From the NCBI RefSeq assembly GCF_001653235.2, contig NC_035791.1:6324001-6388000 (forward strand): a DNA stretch of 64,000 nt, given 5' to 3'. Shown in pieces: positions 34,162 through 45,257 of this stretch. A program made the position numbers and the translations under genes. Each line of letters begins with the position of its first letter. Positions within the stretch are counted from its first letter, which is position 1. Under the pieces are notes generated by a model. That model saw only the letters and a program-made list of their open reading frames with translations, was not told where the DNA came from and did not search any database. This DNA comes from Pochonia chlamydosporia 170 (lineage: Eukaryota > Ascomycota > Sordariomycetes > Hypocreales > Clavicipitaceae).

Positions 34162-34524
34162 GTATATTACATTGGCTTGGTATTTATGGACTTTAGTACA
34201 ATAGTTTAGCCTGTGGGCACAAGACGTGGGAGCCCAGGGAGAATAGAGCGAAGTGCCCAGACTAGCTAAAAGATTTGGCAGTTGATACCCAGGCATGACT
34301 CTTAGCCGTAAGTCTGTATCTTTTGGTGTAGGGTACTTATCGACAGCGGCCGATCTTGAAGAGTTGAGATTTGATTGCATCCCGTGCAAAAATCAATCAA
34401 GTTAGGCCAAATGGTATTGTCCTTTAAACGATAGAATTCTGGCCGACCGGTGTTCAAAAAATGCACGGTGCCTCTGGTGTCAACCCTTGACACCATGGCA
34501 CTACAAGACGTGGTTGTCAAAATC

Positions 34525-34628
34525 GTGATATCACAGGTGCTAGTGATATCAATCGTGCTAAAGTGCTAGAGGAATATTTCGACGCACTTAGTTACGTATA
34601 TGAATATCACTTCAGCGCGTGATATCAC
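34525..34628. other. Clustered GTGATATCAC palindromes
   Basis: The perfect 10-base palindrome GTGATATCAC occurs at 34,525-34,534 and 34,619-34,628. A 9/10 match (GTGATATCAA) lies at 34,543-34,552 and a half site (AATATCAC) near 34,603. Four related sites in about 100 bases may be a protein-binding cluster or part of a decayed inverted repeat. Confidence 0.45.
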
Positions 34629-34970
34629 AATATGCAAGTCTGCATGATGACCAGACTAAAGGCAATTTGGCCACGGATTTCTTTCCGCAGTTGTCGATTA
34701 AGGTAGGACAGCCTGGAGTTGTCGGATAAAACTGCCGCTGTTAATTGAACAAGTACACTTGGAGTAATTGCTAGATGTCATAAAATCATAGATATCAGGA
34801 GATGAGAGGCCGGCCAACCACCTGGAATTTTTATCAGAAGGCTGGTAGTTATGCTTCTGAACTCAGATAAATGACGTGAATCCCTCTGGCAAGAGAAGGA
34901 CAACGAACAAGAAAAACAATGAAGTCATTATCAGTAATTACCTGTGTACCCGATCTTAAGTTTGGCTAAC

Positions 34971-35051
34971 TATGACTCTCATAACGTGACAGGGTGGCTA
35001 TGACTCTCATAACGTGACAGGGTGGCTATGACTCTCATAACGTGACAGGGG
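34971..35051. repeat. Tandem 28-bp repeat, about three copies
   Basis: The unit TATGACTCTCATAACGTGAC plus AGGGTGGC is repeated with no mismatch at 34,971, 34,999 and 35,027; the third copy is incomplete. It lies in gene-free sequence. Confidence 0.9.
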
Positions 35052-35338
35052 TAGCCAAACCTCGACAAGATATTATCACGGTGTAGACCAGCCATTATTC
35101 AACCAGGCTTAGTAGGCATTAACTTTTATACGTGTACCTAAGTAGCTCTTACGCTGGTCTATGGAGCTAGTCACGCTAACTGGCCCGCTTTGAGTGGATC
35201 TACTCTCGATATCGTCGGGGTGAAAGCTACGCACGTTAGATTCAAGCCAGTTAAAACAGGCAGGCGGCCAGAAAACCAACCGCAGTAATATGTGCCGTAA
35301 TTGTCTTTACATAATAACACCCTGGTACTTTTCGCCGC

Positions 35339-35851
35339 CTATTTTTTTCCTATTGCCAGAGTCAAATTGCGATTTTTGGACATCACAACAGGTGTAGCCC
35401 TTTTCCCTCTCAGCTTCTTGGCCTTTTTCACTCCACGTTCCTTCCTGATTTTGCCACCTCTCTCTACTTTAGCCATCGTACTTTTGATACTTCCGTCTGT
35501 TATTAGACCCTGTGAGAGTCGACCTACTTGGCATGCTGAGCGTGTATCTTGAGTAGATCCTGATTTTGAATGTGAAATATGACTGTCATCATGGTTATTG
35601 TCGCAGTGGTTATCGTCCTTCTTCTTGTTGTCGTCGTCAGCATTATGACAAGAAGAATCAGTCATCGCTGTATCTTTACCGCTAGTAGGCATACGGCGAA
35701 TCTCAGGGGATAGCGACCTCCCCTGAGCACGGGAGCAGTTTGAGTTGGTCTCGAACTCTGTGTCTGAATCTTCGATATGGGGGAAATGGATTGGCTGACT
35801 GCCATAGATACCCCGCGACCTAGTGGCAACTTGTTTGATGCGGAAAGGCAT
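35339..35851 (-). CDS. Basic, probably nuclear 170-aa protein
   Basis: Single-exon frame from the ATG at 35,851. The N-terminus (MPFRIKQVATRSRGIYG) is basic. The middle has an acidic cluster (IEDSDTEFE) and an Asp/Asn/His/Lys low-complexity run of about 25 residues. The C-terminal 45 residues are strongly basic (KIRKERGVKKAKKLRGKR) and end in a hydrophobic strand-like segment, consistent with a nuclear localisation signal and DNA or RNA binding. No domain recognised. The gene is divergent from the one at 36,932, with 1.08 kb between starts. Short and low-complexity, so coding status is not certain. Confidence 0.45.
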   Translation of the reverse strand: MPFRIKQVATRSRGIYGSQPIHFPHIEDSDTEFETNSNCSRAQGRSLSPEIRRMPTSGKDTAMTDSSCHNADDDNKKKDDNHCDNNHDDSHISHSKSGSTQDTRSACQVGRLSQGLITDGSIKSTMAKVERGGKIRKERGVKKAKKLRGKRATPVVMSKNRNLTLAIGKK

Positions 35852-36931
35852 TTTATGATTGCGTAAAGAAAGCCAGGACAAGCGTTTATGGCTGAGTAGA
35901 GAGCATTTCCGATCAAAAACCAGGAGAACGAGTTCTTTAAGTATTAGAGCACTTCCTAGGTACTCACATGTATCATAGTTCCATGCTTCCCGCGTGCTGT
36001 CTTACAATTATGGTTGCGTAATAAAGCATGCGTCCATTTCCCACTTTAAGCAAAGTAGAATATGTCACATACGTACTGTGTAACCTCTAAAGGCGATTCC
36101 ACCTAGAACTTCGTCAATATTACCTCATTATGCCTTAACGCGGCTTAAGTCTGCCTTGCTTTGCTGCGAGGAGCGATACAACTTGTCCTTCTTGGATTAC
36201 CGGGTGGTTTCTATGCCCTATTATGTACGTTGTCATCACATGTAGAAGGACTGATGGATGAGCTGACGTTGTTGATGACGAATCTAAAAAGACGCAGTAA
36301 CTATCATGTAAGATCGCACGGTGGAAGGGGTGCCGGATGAGCTGATCGAGCCGTCCAAATTAAGGCAGACTCTCCTTCCTGAACACACCCCCCCTTCCCT
36401 CTCCTGGGGCTCGTTGTTGTGATGCCGTTGGTTTGACTGCCTGGGATGTAGGATTCACATCAGCGGGGACCAATCTAAAGATGGTTTGACACGTATTTGA
36501 TTACGTATCTGCATAAGATCTTCTTGGTTGACCGGCTGGATACCCGCCCTCACGACGGTCTAGAGCCCCAAGCATGTCCAAAATGCAAGTCGATACTTCG
36601 TCGATGGCAAATTCTGTCACTCCTTGGAGAGAGGCAAGCCAGATTTGGTGATAACCACGATAGGGTCAAAGGTGTCAGTGCGGCGGTAGTGTGGTGCTCT
36701 AGGTATATGACACATCTCATCACAATATGACAAGTGCAACGCCTCTTTTGCACAAATGTAAGGCTCTTTCTTCTTCAACAATCGCGTTTAGGCAGACACA
36801 CGTGATATGCAATATGGGGTCCTTTTGGGCTCCCCGTAATAGGAGAGAGAAGTAGCATATCTTTGCGTATAAGAATAACCCGTACGCTCTTCAATATAGG
36901 GGTCTCACAGATCTGTGGGACCTCTTCATCA
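35852..36931. other. Divergent intergenic region
   Basis: Presumed bidirectional promoter region for the two small basic proteins. AGCTGA(C/T)(G/C) with flanking GATGAG repeats occurs near 36,255 and 36,338 (both read GGATGAGCTGA). No gene supported. Confidence 0.35.
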
Positions 36932-37465
36932 ATGTTTCACCTCACCGGCGCCATGCAAGCTGCAAAGACCTCAACAGACAACAAAGCAACTGCTAAAAAT
37001 GTTACTCAAGTACCCTTTGCCACCGAAGAAGAATTTGATCGTTATTTCGATAATTTAGACGAGAAAGCTAGTGGGGGCATTCAGTTAGCTGCTTCGACTG
37101 CGAGCTCGGAGACAACACAGAAATTCACGTCACCGGAAGAATCCGTTGATCAAGCCTCTCGGGTTTGCCATCCAACGTCAACCACCTTATACATTGACAA
37201 TGACGATCCCGGCAATTTGGCGAACTCAGAGTCCGAAGATGATCTATTGTTGTCAACCTCGAAAGGAGAAAACTCCCCGTCGAGACTCTTTTCGGCAAAT
37301 AAGGAACACAAGTCCAGAGAGCGTACGCTGGCAAGACTGAAGCTAAGGGCTAAAAAGAGGGGAAGAAGTAGCATATTAAAAGGCTTAAAACGGATGAAAA
37401 GGGGGAAACAACAACGGGTGTTAACAGTGTTTAAAAACTGCGACGTCACCATATTTGAGGCGTGA
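36932..37465 (+). CDS. Acidic-then-basic, probably nuclear protein
   Basis: From the ATG at 36,932 the product is 177 aa; from the next ATG at 36,953 it is 170 aa. The N-terminal half has an acidic helical block (FATEEEFDRYFDNLDEKA). The middle is Ser/Asp/Glu-rich (NSESEDDLLLSTS). The C-terminal third is highly basic (RLKLRAKKRGRSS, KGLKRMKRGKQQR) and ends in VLTVFKNCDVTIFEA. The architecture (acidic middle, basic tail, short hydrophobic end) and length resemble the divergent neighbour at 35,339-35,851. They may be paralogues, although sequence similarity is weak. Function unknown. Confidence 0.5.
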   Translation: MFHLTGAMQAAKTSTDNKATAKNVTQVPFATEEEFDRYFDNLDEKASGGIQLAASTASSETTQKFTSPEESVDQASRVCHPTSTTLYIDNDDPGNLANSESEDDLLLSTSKGENSPSRLFSANKEHKSRERTLARLKLRAKKRGRSSILKGLKRMKRGKQQRVLTVFKNCDVTIFEA

Positions 37466-38199
37466 CAAAGAGTGGAATGTTCATGGGATACCATGAATAG
37501 AATCAGTTAAACAGACAATATATCTTGGGAACATATTATAATTATGGTTCCTCCTTCTTAGTGACAATAAATTGATAGTTCTATAACGCCGAAATAAGGC
37601 CATGGAAACTACTGATGCTCCATGACGTCCAAACGTTGCAATGTTTACCCTGAGCATTGAGGAACAGCAGCAGGGTCATCTTCGGCGTTTTTAAGGGGGT
37701 TGTTGAGCCGGTTCTGACTCGTCGACGGGGGTAAACCGATCTAGATATGTAAGCTTGAATTTGGAGTCACAGACAACCGTAGGAGTGTTTCACTTTTGTA
37801 AGCAATTGTCGCTTCTCGATTGCACAATACAGACGTCGATGAACTAGGGAAGAGTCGAACTGACCAAGTAGAGGAGAACAGCATCAATAATGGGCTTTGG
37901 AGGGTCTGCCAGGAAATTGTCAACTTTAATGGCGTGCGTTCGGTCACTTTAGCTCGAAGAAGTCGAATTACAGCTGCCCTCTCCCACACATTTGTTTTTA
38001 CGCTGTCGGTGTTGCACGGCTTCAAATACAAGCGGCATTGAGGTAAATGGTTGGATGAAAGATTACTATAATTGCTTCGGGTCAGACGAGTGCATTATAT
38101 AGCTCATAGCAAGTGGCAGTGCTGGATTCGCAGTCGATTAAGATAAATATGTCGCCTTTCTATCAAAGACAGCATTGAAAGAAAACAGGGATTAAAACC
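37466..38199. other. Intergenic, convergent tails
   Basis: No gene supported between the basic protein and the 3' end of the chromodomain gene. Confidence 0.4.
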
Positions 38200-39573
38200 T
38201 CAAATGTGATAAACGTCTAATCCAGTTTCCTTGATTCTACCCATGAGCTGTGAGCTCAAAAGGTCCTCATTCAGCCATGTGTCCTCCTTTGAGGAACGAC
38301 CATGCCAATGCAAAAGGTATTGCCATTTTCCGCCTCGTCGGCGAGTTCGCAAAACATCCACCCCCGCGTTAAAACCTCTCCATTTTGCCTCAAAATCAGC
38401 AAGCATTGTCTTGTCTAGAATGTTTGTTCTCGGTTCCCAGGTAGTGATGATGGCATTAGAATCGTCCTCGTACCACTTTACCAGGAAAATGTGTTTTCTC
38501 CACCGGGCAAGCAAGCAATCCACTCGGCAAACGCTGGCCTCTGTTTCTGCGTGCTGTTTCAGTCCAGTCTTCTGGCGCACATTACGCTGCCCGGGAGAAG
38601 CACAACCTTCGGGTTTGCGGCGCTTCCCAGGCAGCATAGCACTTAATCTTTCTCCGCCATATTGTCTCTCAACTGGCGAAGGGCGAAGGTTATACCCACT
38701 CCCACGTGTGCGGTGACTGTGCAATTGATTCTGGAGATTGTCGCCAGTTGCCTCAAGTTGACTCGTCGTCTTGTCCAAGTTGATGGTTGTCTGGCGGCTC
38801 TCCCAACGTCTCTGACCACTCGACAGACCTGGGTAAGTAGAGGAAGGAGACGTTTTATGTGCTGATTCCTGCTCGTCACCACCAGCCGGGTTCCCTTGAG
38901 CTAGGGCTCTAGTAGTGTGTTCCGCCTGAGATGCTTTCGTATGTGTGGATCGGATCATTTCTCTAAAGTTGGTGTCGCCGCCATGAACGGGAATACTCTG
39001 ATTCGACGACATCATGCTCGGAATATGCGACCTCGGATGGCAAGTCGTGGATGCAGGAGCGGTTTGGTGGAGAGAGTTCGCTTGATGGACAAAGAGACTC
39101 CGACCAGATATCAACTCTACAGGAGTCTCTTGCGTAGGAGAACACGACGAAAAGCTCATGCCAGAAGTATGCTGATCTCTGGTTGAAGGAGTCAACTCGT
39201 TAGAGTCATCGACAAACTCTATTATTTTGCTGGTCTTGGCTGGATGCCCGAAATGATTGCTTGATGGAACAGCCGCCTCTATGGGCGAGTTTAGAGAGGA
39301 TGGATCAGAGACTTCTTGGTTGTCACAGGTAAAAACCTCATTTTTTGAGCTCTCTTGCCGTGAGCTAGCCTTTACCATACCACTACGCATGACTTGCGAG
39401 TGCTCGCTGATGCTCTCCGTTCGAACTGGTCGGGGGATAGACATAGATGCCACAATCGCAGAGATGGAAGGAAGCGAGTCATCAGAATCGCAATCGGATG
39501 ATATTGATATCACATCATCCAAAGCCTCTAGTCGATCGGGTAAAGGACGTACTCGTACGCTTCGCGCAGCCAT
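38200..39573 (-). CDS. Double chromodomain protein
   Basis: Single-exon 457-aa protein. The N-terminal region is Ser-rich and disordered, opening with an acidic patch (ISISSDCDSDDSLPSISA) that looks like a SUMO-interaction or acidic-binding motif. The C-terminus carries a chromodomain (about residues 352-405: VDCLLARWRKHIFLVKWYED then ITTWEP) directly followed by a second chromo-like unit (GVDVLRTRRRGGKWQYLLHW then EDTWLNEDLL). Chromodomains bind methylated histone tails or nucleic acid, so a chromatin role is likely. Lys/Arg-rich linkers precede the domain. A decayed paralogue lies at 20,636-22,413. A GC-AG intron of 54 nt near 39,400 is conceivable by comparison with the paralogue but is not required. 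Confidence 0.75.
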   Translation of the reverse strand: MAARSVRVRPLPDRLEALDDVISISSDCDSDDSLPSISAIVASMSIPRPVRTESISEHSQVMRSGMVKASSRQESSKNEVFTCDNQEVSDPSSLNSPIEAAVPSSNHFGHPAKTSKIIEFVDDSNELTPSTRDQHTSGMSFSSCSPTQETPVELISGRSLFVHQANSLHQTAPASTTCHPRSHIPSMMSSNQSIPVHGGDTNFREMIRSTHTKASQAEHTTRALAQGNPAGGDEQESAHKTSPSSTYPGLSSGQRRWESRQTTINLDKTTSQLEATGDNLQNQLHSHRTRGSGYNLRPSPVERQYGGERLSAMLPGKRRKPEGCASPGQRNVRQKTGLKQHAETEASVCRVDCLLARWRKHIFLVKWYEDDSNAIITTWEPRTNILDKTMLADFEAKWRGFNAGVDVLRTRRRGGKWQYLLHWHGRSSKEDTWLNEDLLSSQLMGRIKETGLDVYHI

Positions 39574-42451
39574 GATGGTTAAAGAGGGCTTGAATAGTTG
39601 ATTTAATTGCGATTTTGGCTGTAGTCTGTTGTTCGCGGGGTGTAGGCTGGAAATTCTTTTAGCTTTGAATAGACTGAAATGAACAGGAGCGTAGTAACTC
39701 GCGCTCTAACGTCGCAGACAGAAAGTTTGCAGGAATAGTGAGATTTTTAGTTGGCAAAGTTCTCCCAGAGTATCGAGGGGTGCCGGCCCCTTTAAATACT
39801 GAGAATCACGCAGCTCTCCGCAGCAACTCTTTCGCCGAAGCACCGTTGTGCCTTCGCCTCCTCCCGTGGCTGGACATACATTCATAGGCTGAGTTCATCG
39901 GGGGGAAATCTTCGCTGGCCCTGTTTCCCCACCAACGATACGTTGAAACGCATGAGCACAGATATTTCGGGGGATCGACCTTGACTGGTGTTCTCGTAGC
40001 TTGCGAAACTCAGCAGCGCAGCTGCTCAGTCCCATGCCTATTGCAGGGGCTCTATCCACTGCACAATGAGGCAGTTTGTACGATCAACGCGTACCAAGCT
40101 TGTCGCTCCACAACTTCATCGTAAAGGAGAACACGCGTCCCTCTACATTTGTCAGCTGTGCATCAAGCCATGCTTGGTTTAAATGAGACGGCCCAGTCTG
40201 CGTACGTAGCCTTCAGATTCATGGATCTTGCCTTGCTTGAGCATCTTCAACGTTCGGCATCCTTAGAGGTCGGAGCCTCCAGGGCTAGTTTTGTGGTGCA
40301 GCATCTCTCTGCTTTCGTTGTATGGATAGTAAAGCACACTTCGTATTTTCGCCTTCCTCGAGCGATATTGCTAGTTACACCTACCTACATGCGTACATAA
40401 GTCCTAAGATAAAATGTTGTATCGATGTGAATAAATTCACATACAAAATCGACTGCTTTCCAGGCCGTAGGCATAAAAGCAAGAAAAATACGCAAGTATT
40501 CCCAAGAAGCTATATCAAAAAGCTGGACAAGAGGGCGGTTGACGCTTTTAAATATACTTACAATCAGCCATTCTCCGTGTGCCGACGTCCAAAACTTACC
40601 ACAATATAAGCTATTTTTGGCTCCTTGCAGGGGTATCGTGGACCCACTTCATCATAACCAGCAAAACCGGCTCCATAAGTTAGCCGTCAGCCAATCAACC
40701 AGCACAAAGGCCTTTTATGGCGCTCATGTATTCTTTTTGCTTGCCAAACTGACCTATAGCTGCTTGGAACTGTTCTTCTGTGCAAAACCTCCGTCGTCAC
40801 ATCGATGAGGCATCAGCACAAGGCCAATTTTGGAGCTTTGACAGGGGTGCTACGTGGAGCCAGTTCCAGCTAGTCGAGGAACCAACCGCTTCACGTCCAT
40901 CAGTCAATTAATCAACTTAATTAACATTTGGAAAGTCATTTGCGGCCACACACCCCACAACTTGGGTGCAACCTGAGCCCGCACCCAAAGACAATTATAG
41001 GGACGTTTCATTTTGTGCGCGATATTTTCGGTTTGCCGTAGTTATTAATATCCATTTTGCACAACTAAGGAAGGTCGTTGGTGTGGGAATCAAACAGCAT
41101 CACCCTACTCTACGACCAGCACAACAAAACAAATGCCGAGATGACATAAGGGAGAACTAAGAATACTTTGTAGCATCATTAACCATTGTCGCATTTTCTC
41201 GCCATCACGGTTTTCTCCAAAACCCGCCCGCCCATGCACCACAATTTCTCTCAAAACACACCTTGGTATATGAGACGTACGTGATTATTTAGAGTATTTA
41301 CAAGAAATTGAACCGCCTTTGAATGCTCCTTAGAGTGGTGGAATTATGTTTGTATGATCAAATTAATCGTAGTCTACTATCTGGCTGTGTGTCCAACCCG
41401 AAGCAAACCCCCACGAGTCCTGCTCACGATAGAGTATTCCAATCAGACGCAAAGGAGAAGGGCATCATAAGCGTCCAATGTGTTTTCACAGAGCTAGGTT
41501 GATGATAATACTCCACTAGATATGGCATGAATCAGAGAAAGCACTTGGAGCTTCAGGTAAGGAGCGGGCTTACGGAGCCTCATGATTCCACAAGTTTCCA
41601 TCATAACGATCAGAAGATTCGCATGACTCCAACTCAGCGTATCGTTTTGAGATTACTTCTAGGCAGCTATCGGAGACACCGAGGATTGTCATAATTCTTA
41701 TGTAATAGAATGACTTCCAAGTAATCAATTGGTTGTTCTACTGATTCTTATCTCACATGCAGCGGATCACAAGAGGCGTGTGCATGAAGGCCGCGCAGAG
41801 GCCGCGTAATCGTTTTTGAGTCCAAAGAGAGCGCAATGATATCACCAATAGCAAGTAGCTCAGGGAAACTCGGTCAGTTGCTCAGGTTGGCTCAGGTTGG
41901 CTCAGGTTGGCTCAGGTTGGCTCAGGGGCTGCTCAGGGTGACTCACTGAGACTCAGGAACTGCTCAGGTTAAAGCAGCCACAACTCAGGAACTCTTTTGA
42001 GAAAGGAAACTGGGTCCGTCGTGATTCCGGTTTTATACTGGTCTGTTATGGTCAAGGACAGACATTGAAAATTGACGCATATGGCCCAACTCTCGTAGCG
42101 ACCCACTTCCAAGAGTTTTACACAGCGCCAACCTGAACCTGTCCACACCTGTGGTCTCTCTTAACGCCCAGGCGAGCTTCGCCTCGCCGATTTGGATGGT
42201 GCGCCTTGGGCTCGCTGTGCCTGGCTGTGCAGCCCCGCTGCCGCTCATTTCAGTATCTGGGACCTGAAGAAATAGTGTACCAGGTCAAGATCATGGGAGA
42301 AGTCGCCACCTCACAAATGGGTATCGGTAAGAAGCCAACAGAATACATTCGCCATGTATTGGTATCCATAGCATACGAAGCCGAGTTCCAGGACCTGTTA
42401 GCTTAATGCTCGATTTAGCACATCCCTGTACCTTCTCGAATGGCGATATAT
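39574..42451. other. Long gene-free region
   Basis: About 2.9 kb without a supported gene. Around 40,010-40,070 a stretch (GCCTATTGCAGGGGCTCTAT) resembles part of the dispersed repeat seen at 11,118 and 17,580, so a fourth, short copy may be present. 40,620-40,660 and 40,830-40,870 are weakly similar to each other. A minisatellite is listed separately. Confidence 0.4.
41881..41926. repeat. Minisatellite of 10-bp unit CTCAGGTTGG
   Basis: Four perfect head-to-tail copies plus a partial fifth. CTCAGG hexamers continue irregularly to about 41,990. No spacer structure, so it is not a CRISPR-like array. Confidence 0.95.
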
Positions 42452-43687
42452 TTAGTCTAGCTCAAAACAGGAACACATCATGTCCAACAGCACAGGTGCA
42501 AATACCACAATGGCTACTACTTGACCAAACCCCCACTCGTTATCGATGTAAGCGTTTGCGGTCACTGTCGCAAGGGACTTTTGGACTTTTCTCAACTTAA
42601 AGATGCCGAGAATCAGAGGAATACACAGCGATAGTGGAAATAATAGAAGGATGACGTGACCCAACTGCCTAACCCAGGGCCTTCGCGTGAATGTTCCGAA
42701 TATCTTTATGGCGGAAGCCGGTGGCCAACTCTGGATTTTGCGACTCAGCCTCTGGGCCTTCAACCTTCTGAATACCGGTGTGATGAACACCCACATTGAT
42801 ACGAGGATATAAGTCAGTGATCCAGCCAGCTCGAATGCAGCTATCACTATGGTCTCCGTATACGATAGAGCATCAACCTCTCCAAAGCAAGTATGAGTTA
42901 GAGCGGCCCATTCTGCCGATGTGATGATAGTAATACCGCCAGGCCCGCTACCTTCTCCTATGTCACTAGGAGCCCAGTTGTGCGTGCATTGCGAAACAAA
43001 GGGGTACATGAATAGTGTTACTGTAATCCCTAACAAAACCAGACCGTACTTCCTACGCAGCCGCAGATTATACTTGGCTTTTCTAACTGACGCAGAGTTA
43101 TGTGAGTGACTAATTGCTTCATTGGGAAGACCCATTGTCATGGGATATAGCAGTGGTAGGACGGATGTAACTGCAACTGCGGAGGCTATGTTCACCTCGA
43201 GCATGCCGAACCCGTCCGCACTAATATCAAAGTCTCGCTTCGCCAATGAATAGCTAGTCGCTACTAGGACGGACATGGCGAAGTACACTGCAGAGAAGAG
43301 GAACGATTCGAGCCCCCTTTCCGCAGGCCGTAATATTTGGGTTCTGCACCAGTTCCAAGGCTGCGCATCGATCTGGTGCCGAGAGACATAGCAGCCTAGA
43401 GATAAAAGAAACCCCAGAGCGACTTCTATAACGTATGCAGAGATTACCTGAAATAAATTTAGCAATAGTGGAAAAAGTTTAACTCTATATAGGGAACGAC
43501 AAACTCCGATCCCTGAGACGTCTGGGTTCCCTACCCCCCACAATGCACCACATATCTCGTTGTCGCAGAATGCCAGCAGAGTCGTATTGAAGCCGGTCTG
43601 GTTTCGAAGGCGAATTACGTAGTCTTTGAATCCTCCGTTTTGCTGCCCCAGAGGGGAGCAATCAAAAAGACTGCTACTTCCCACCAT
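42452..43687 (-). CDS. Seven-transmembrane protein of unknown function
   Basis: Start ATG at 43,687. A 57-nt intron (43,504-43,448; GTTTGT donor, GCTAAAT branch, TTTCAG acceptor) is likely; removal gives 392 aa, and retention keeps the frame (411 aa). The N-terminal about 60 residues look extracellular, with three Cys and glycosylation sites NQT/NTT. Seven hydrophobic segments follow, beginning ISAYVIEVALGFLLSLGCYV; the last is preceded by NEWGFGQVVAI, a motif I associate with a large fungal family of uncharacterised 7-TM proteins. A basic loop (RLKAQRLSRK) lies after TM5. It could be a receptor; no ligand or pathway can be stated. Confidence 0.7.
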   Translation of the reverse strand: MVGSSSLFDCSPLGQQNGGFKDYVIRLRNQTGFNTTLLAFCDNEICGALWGVGNPDVSGIGVCRSLYRVKLFPLLLNLFQVISAYVIEVALGFLLSLGCYVSRHQIDAQPWNWCRTQILRPAERGLESFLFSAVYFAMSVLVATSYSLAKRDFDISADGFGMLEVNIASAVAVTSVLPLLYPMTMGLPNEAISHSHNSASVRKAKYNLRLRRKYGLVLLGITVTLFMYPFVSQCTHNWAPSDIGEGSGPGGITIITSAEWAALTHTCFGEVDALSYTETIVIAAFELAGSLTYILVSMWVFITPVFRRLKAQRLSRKIQSWPPASAIKIFGTFTRRPWVRQLGHVILLLFPLSLCIPLILGIFKLRKVQKSLATVTANAYIDNEWGFGQVVAIVVFAPVLLDMMCSCFELD

Positions 43688-44135
43688 GACCGGTTTGGCG
43701 ACAGAATTGCGTGTGGCCTCAAGTTTGGTGTATATGAGAATACAAGTTTAAGTCTTCATAATGCATTTTGTTTTTCCACGGATAGATAAGGATTCACCCG
43801 TAATGAGGAAAGCACTAGCCATGAATTTCAGCTCATCTATCGGATCTAATGAAAATTTGGGGGTGGCGGCAGCGCCAAACACGAAGCCCGTCTCACGCGG
43901 CCTGAGCCAATAGGCCGCCTTCATACCATCACAGAAAAGCTGTGTCAATAGCTTCAGCCACGCTGAAAAGATATGTCCCACGATGGGGAAGATGTTTAAA
44001 AGGCTTGAAATTACTCAAAGAAATTGCTGGTAATGTATGACCGAAGTTATATAATAGTCCTAATCCCATAGCCGCCGAGTTTTCATATAGCGTTTTCACA
44101 TCAGACGAGGACTAAGTTTAAAACCCATTCCCAGA
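43688..44135. other. Divergent promoter region
   Basis: 448 bases between the start codons of the 7-TM protein and the type I membrane protein. These two membrane-protein genes are divergent and may share control elements. No further gene seen. Confidence 0.4.
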
Positions 44136-45257
44136 ATGCGCCAGTTACGGGTGCTAGGATTTCTTGCACTTGCAGCATCATTATGCATCGCAGCAGACAG
44201 TGGGGAAACTGTCTCGGGAGATCCTGCAACCATTACATCATTTTTGGTACCCCGTGTTAGACAACCGGACAGGCGACAGGCGAGGGGCTCCAGAACTTGC
44301 GGATTTGTTGATGGATTTGGAGGTAAGATTCATGTTTAAGAAATCGGAAACAGCGGCAAGTCGTGCTGGGGCGAGCTCCCCAAACGCCTAAGCAGCAAGA
44401 AGAAGTGATTAACGTAGCTGATTTCTAGCTGCCCCATTGACGTGCCAAACCGGCCAATGCGACTTTTCTACCTGGAGAGAAAACCCTCAAACACTGGTTG
44501 CTGGATGTCAATCGACTGGGCAGCCGAAATATTCAATAGCCTGCGTTGACCATGGGGTCACGAACGGCTTGGCTTCAACTGATGTATTAACATGGTAAAC
44601 ACGCTCTGTCCGTGATATAACATTTTCAGGCATAACTGCTAAGCAAAGATTTAGCCAGCCCATTTCACCTTATTGCCAGACATATACCTGGCCAGAAGTT
44701 CCCGCAGTTGCATACGGCTGTGGCACGATGAGCACAATTGAATCAGTTTTTGTTAGTGCCATCTCGTCTTCCTCAAGCACGACCAATAATATCACGACCG
44801 CTTTTACAACCACTTTTACGACTGGAACAGGAATACCAACGTCTACTCCCACATCACCGCCGCCTGGCGGTGGAATAGGAAGAAACAGTTAGTCGTTCTA
44901 TATTTTATTCCTTAATATCCAATTAAAATAATGGAGACGCTGACCGGCTTACCACTATAATGAAAGGTTTCACTTTAGCACAGAAAATTGGAGTGGCAGT
45001 CGGCTCGGTTTGCAGTGGATGTATTTTTGCTGGAGCATTCTTGTATGGGACTCTATCCACCAACTACATAGTTTACAGCTACTTATACAACCTCTAGCAT
45101 TTGTTGCCGTCGACAAAGACGAGAGAAGGCTCAAGTCAACGCAGGCATGACTGACGGAATGCCTTGCTTGCCAGAGACTGAGGATATCTCACTCTCGGGC
45201 CATCAGCTAACTTCCTTTTCTTCCCGTTCCCCCACCACAAGAGTAACCTCATCATAA
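44136..45257 (+). CDS. Type I single-pass membrane protein, five exons
   Basis: Exons 44,136-44,322, 44,429-44,594, 44,655-44,887, 44,979-45,042 and 45,098-45,257 give one frame of 269 aa. Introns are 106, 60, 91 and 55 nt, each with an acceptable donor and acceptor (GTAAGA...ATTAACG...TTCTAG for the first). The product has a signal peptide (MRQLRVLGFLALAASLC), an ectodomain of about 120 residues with eight or more Cys (CQTGQCDFSTW, CVDHGVTNG, YGCGTMS), a Ser/Thr/Pro-rich stalk suited to O-glycosylation, a TM segment (GVAVGSVCSGCIFAGAFFI) and a basic then Ser/Thr-rich cytosolic tail. The layout resembles fungal wall sensors and adhesion-type receptors; the exact family is unknown. Confidence 0.7.

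Noticed and set aside
41881..41990. Possible CRISPR-like array of CTCAGG units
   Set aside because: Units are directly adjacent with no unique spacers, in a eukaryotic genome; it is a minisatellite.
44595..44629. A 35-nt intron in the type I membrane protein gene
   Set aside because: It is too short and leads to an immediate stop; the later acceptor at 44,654 gives a 60-nt intron and keeps a cysteine-rich frame.
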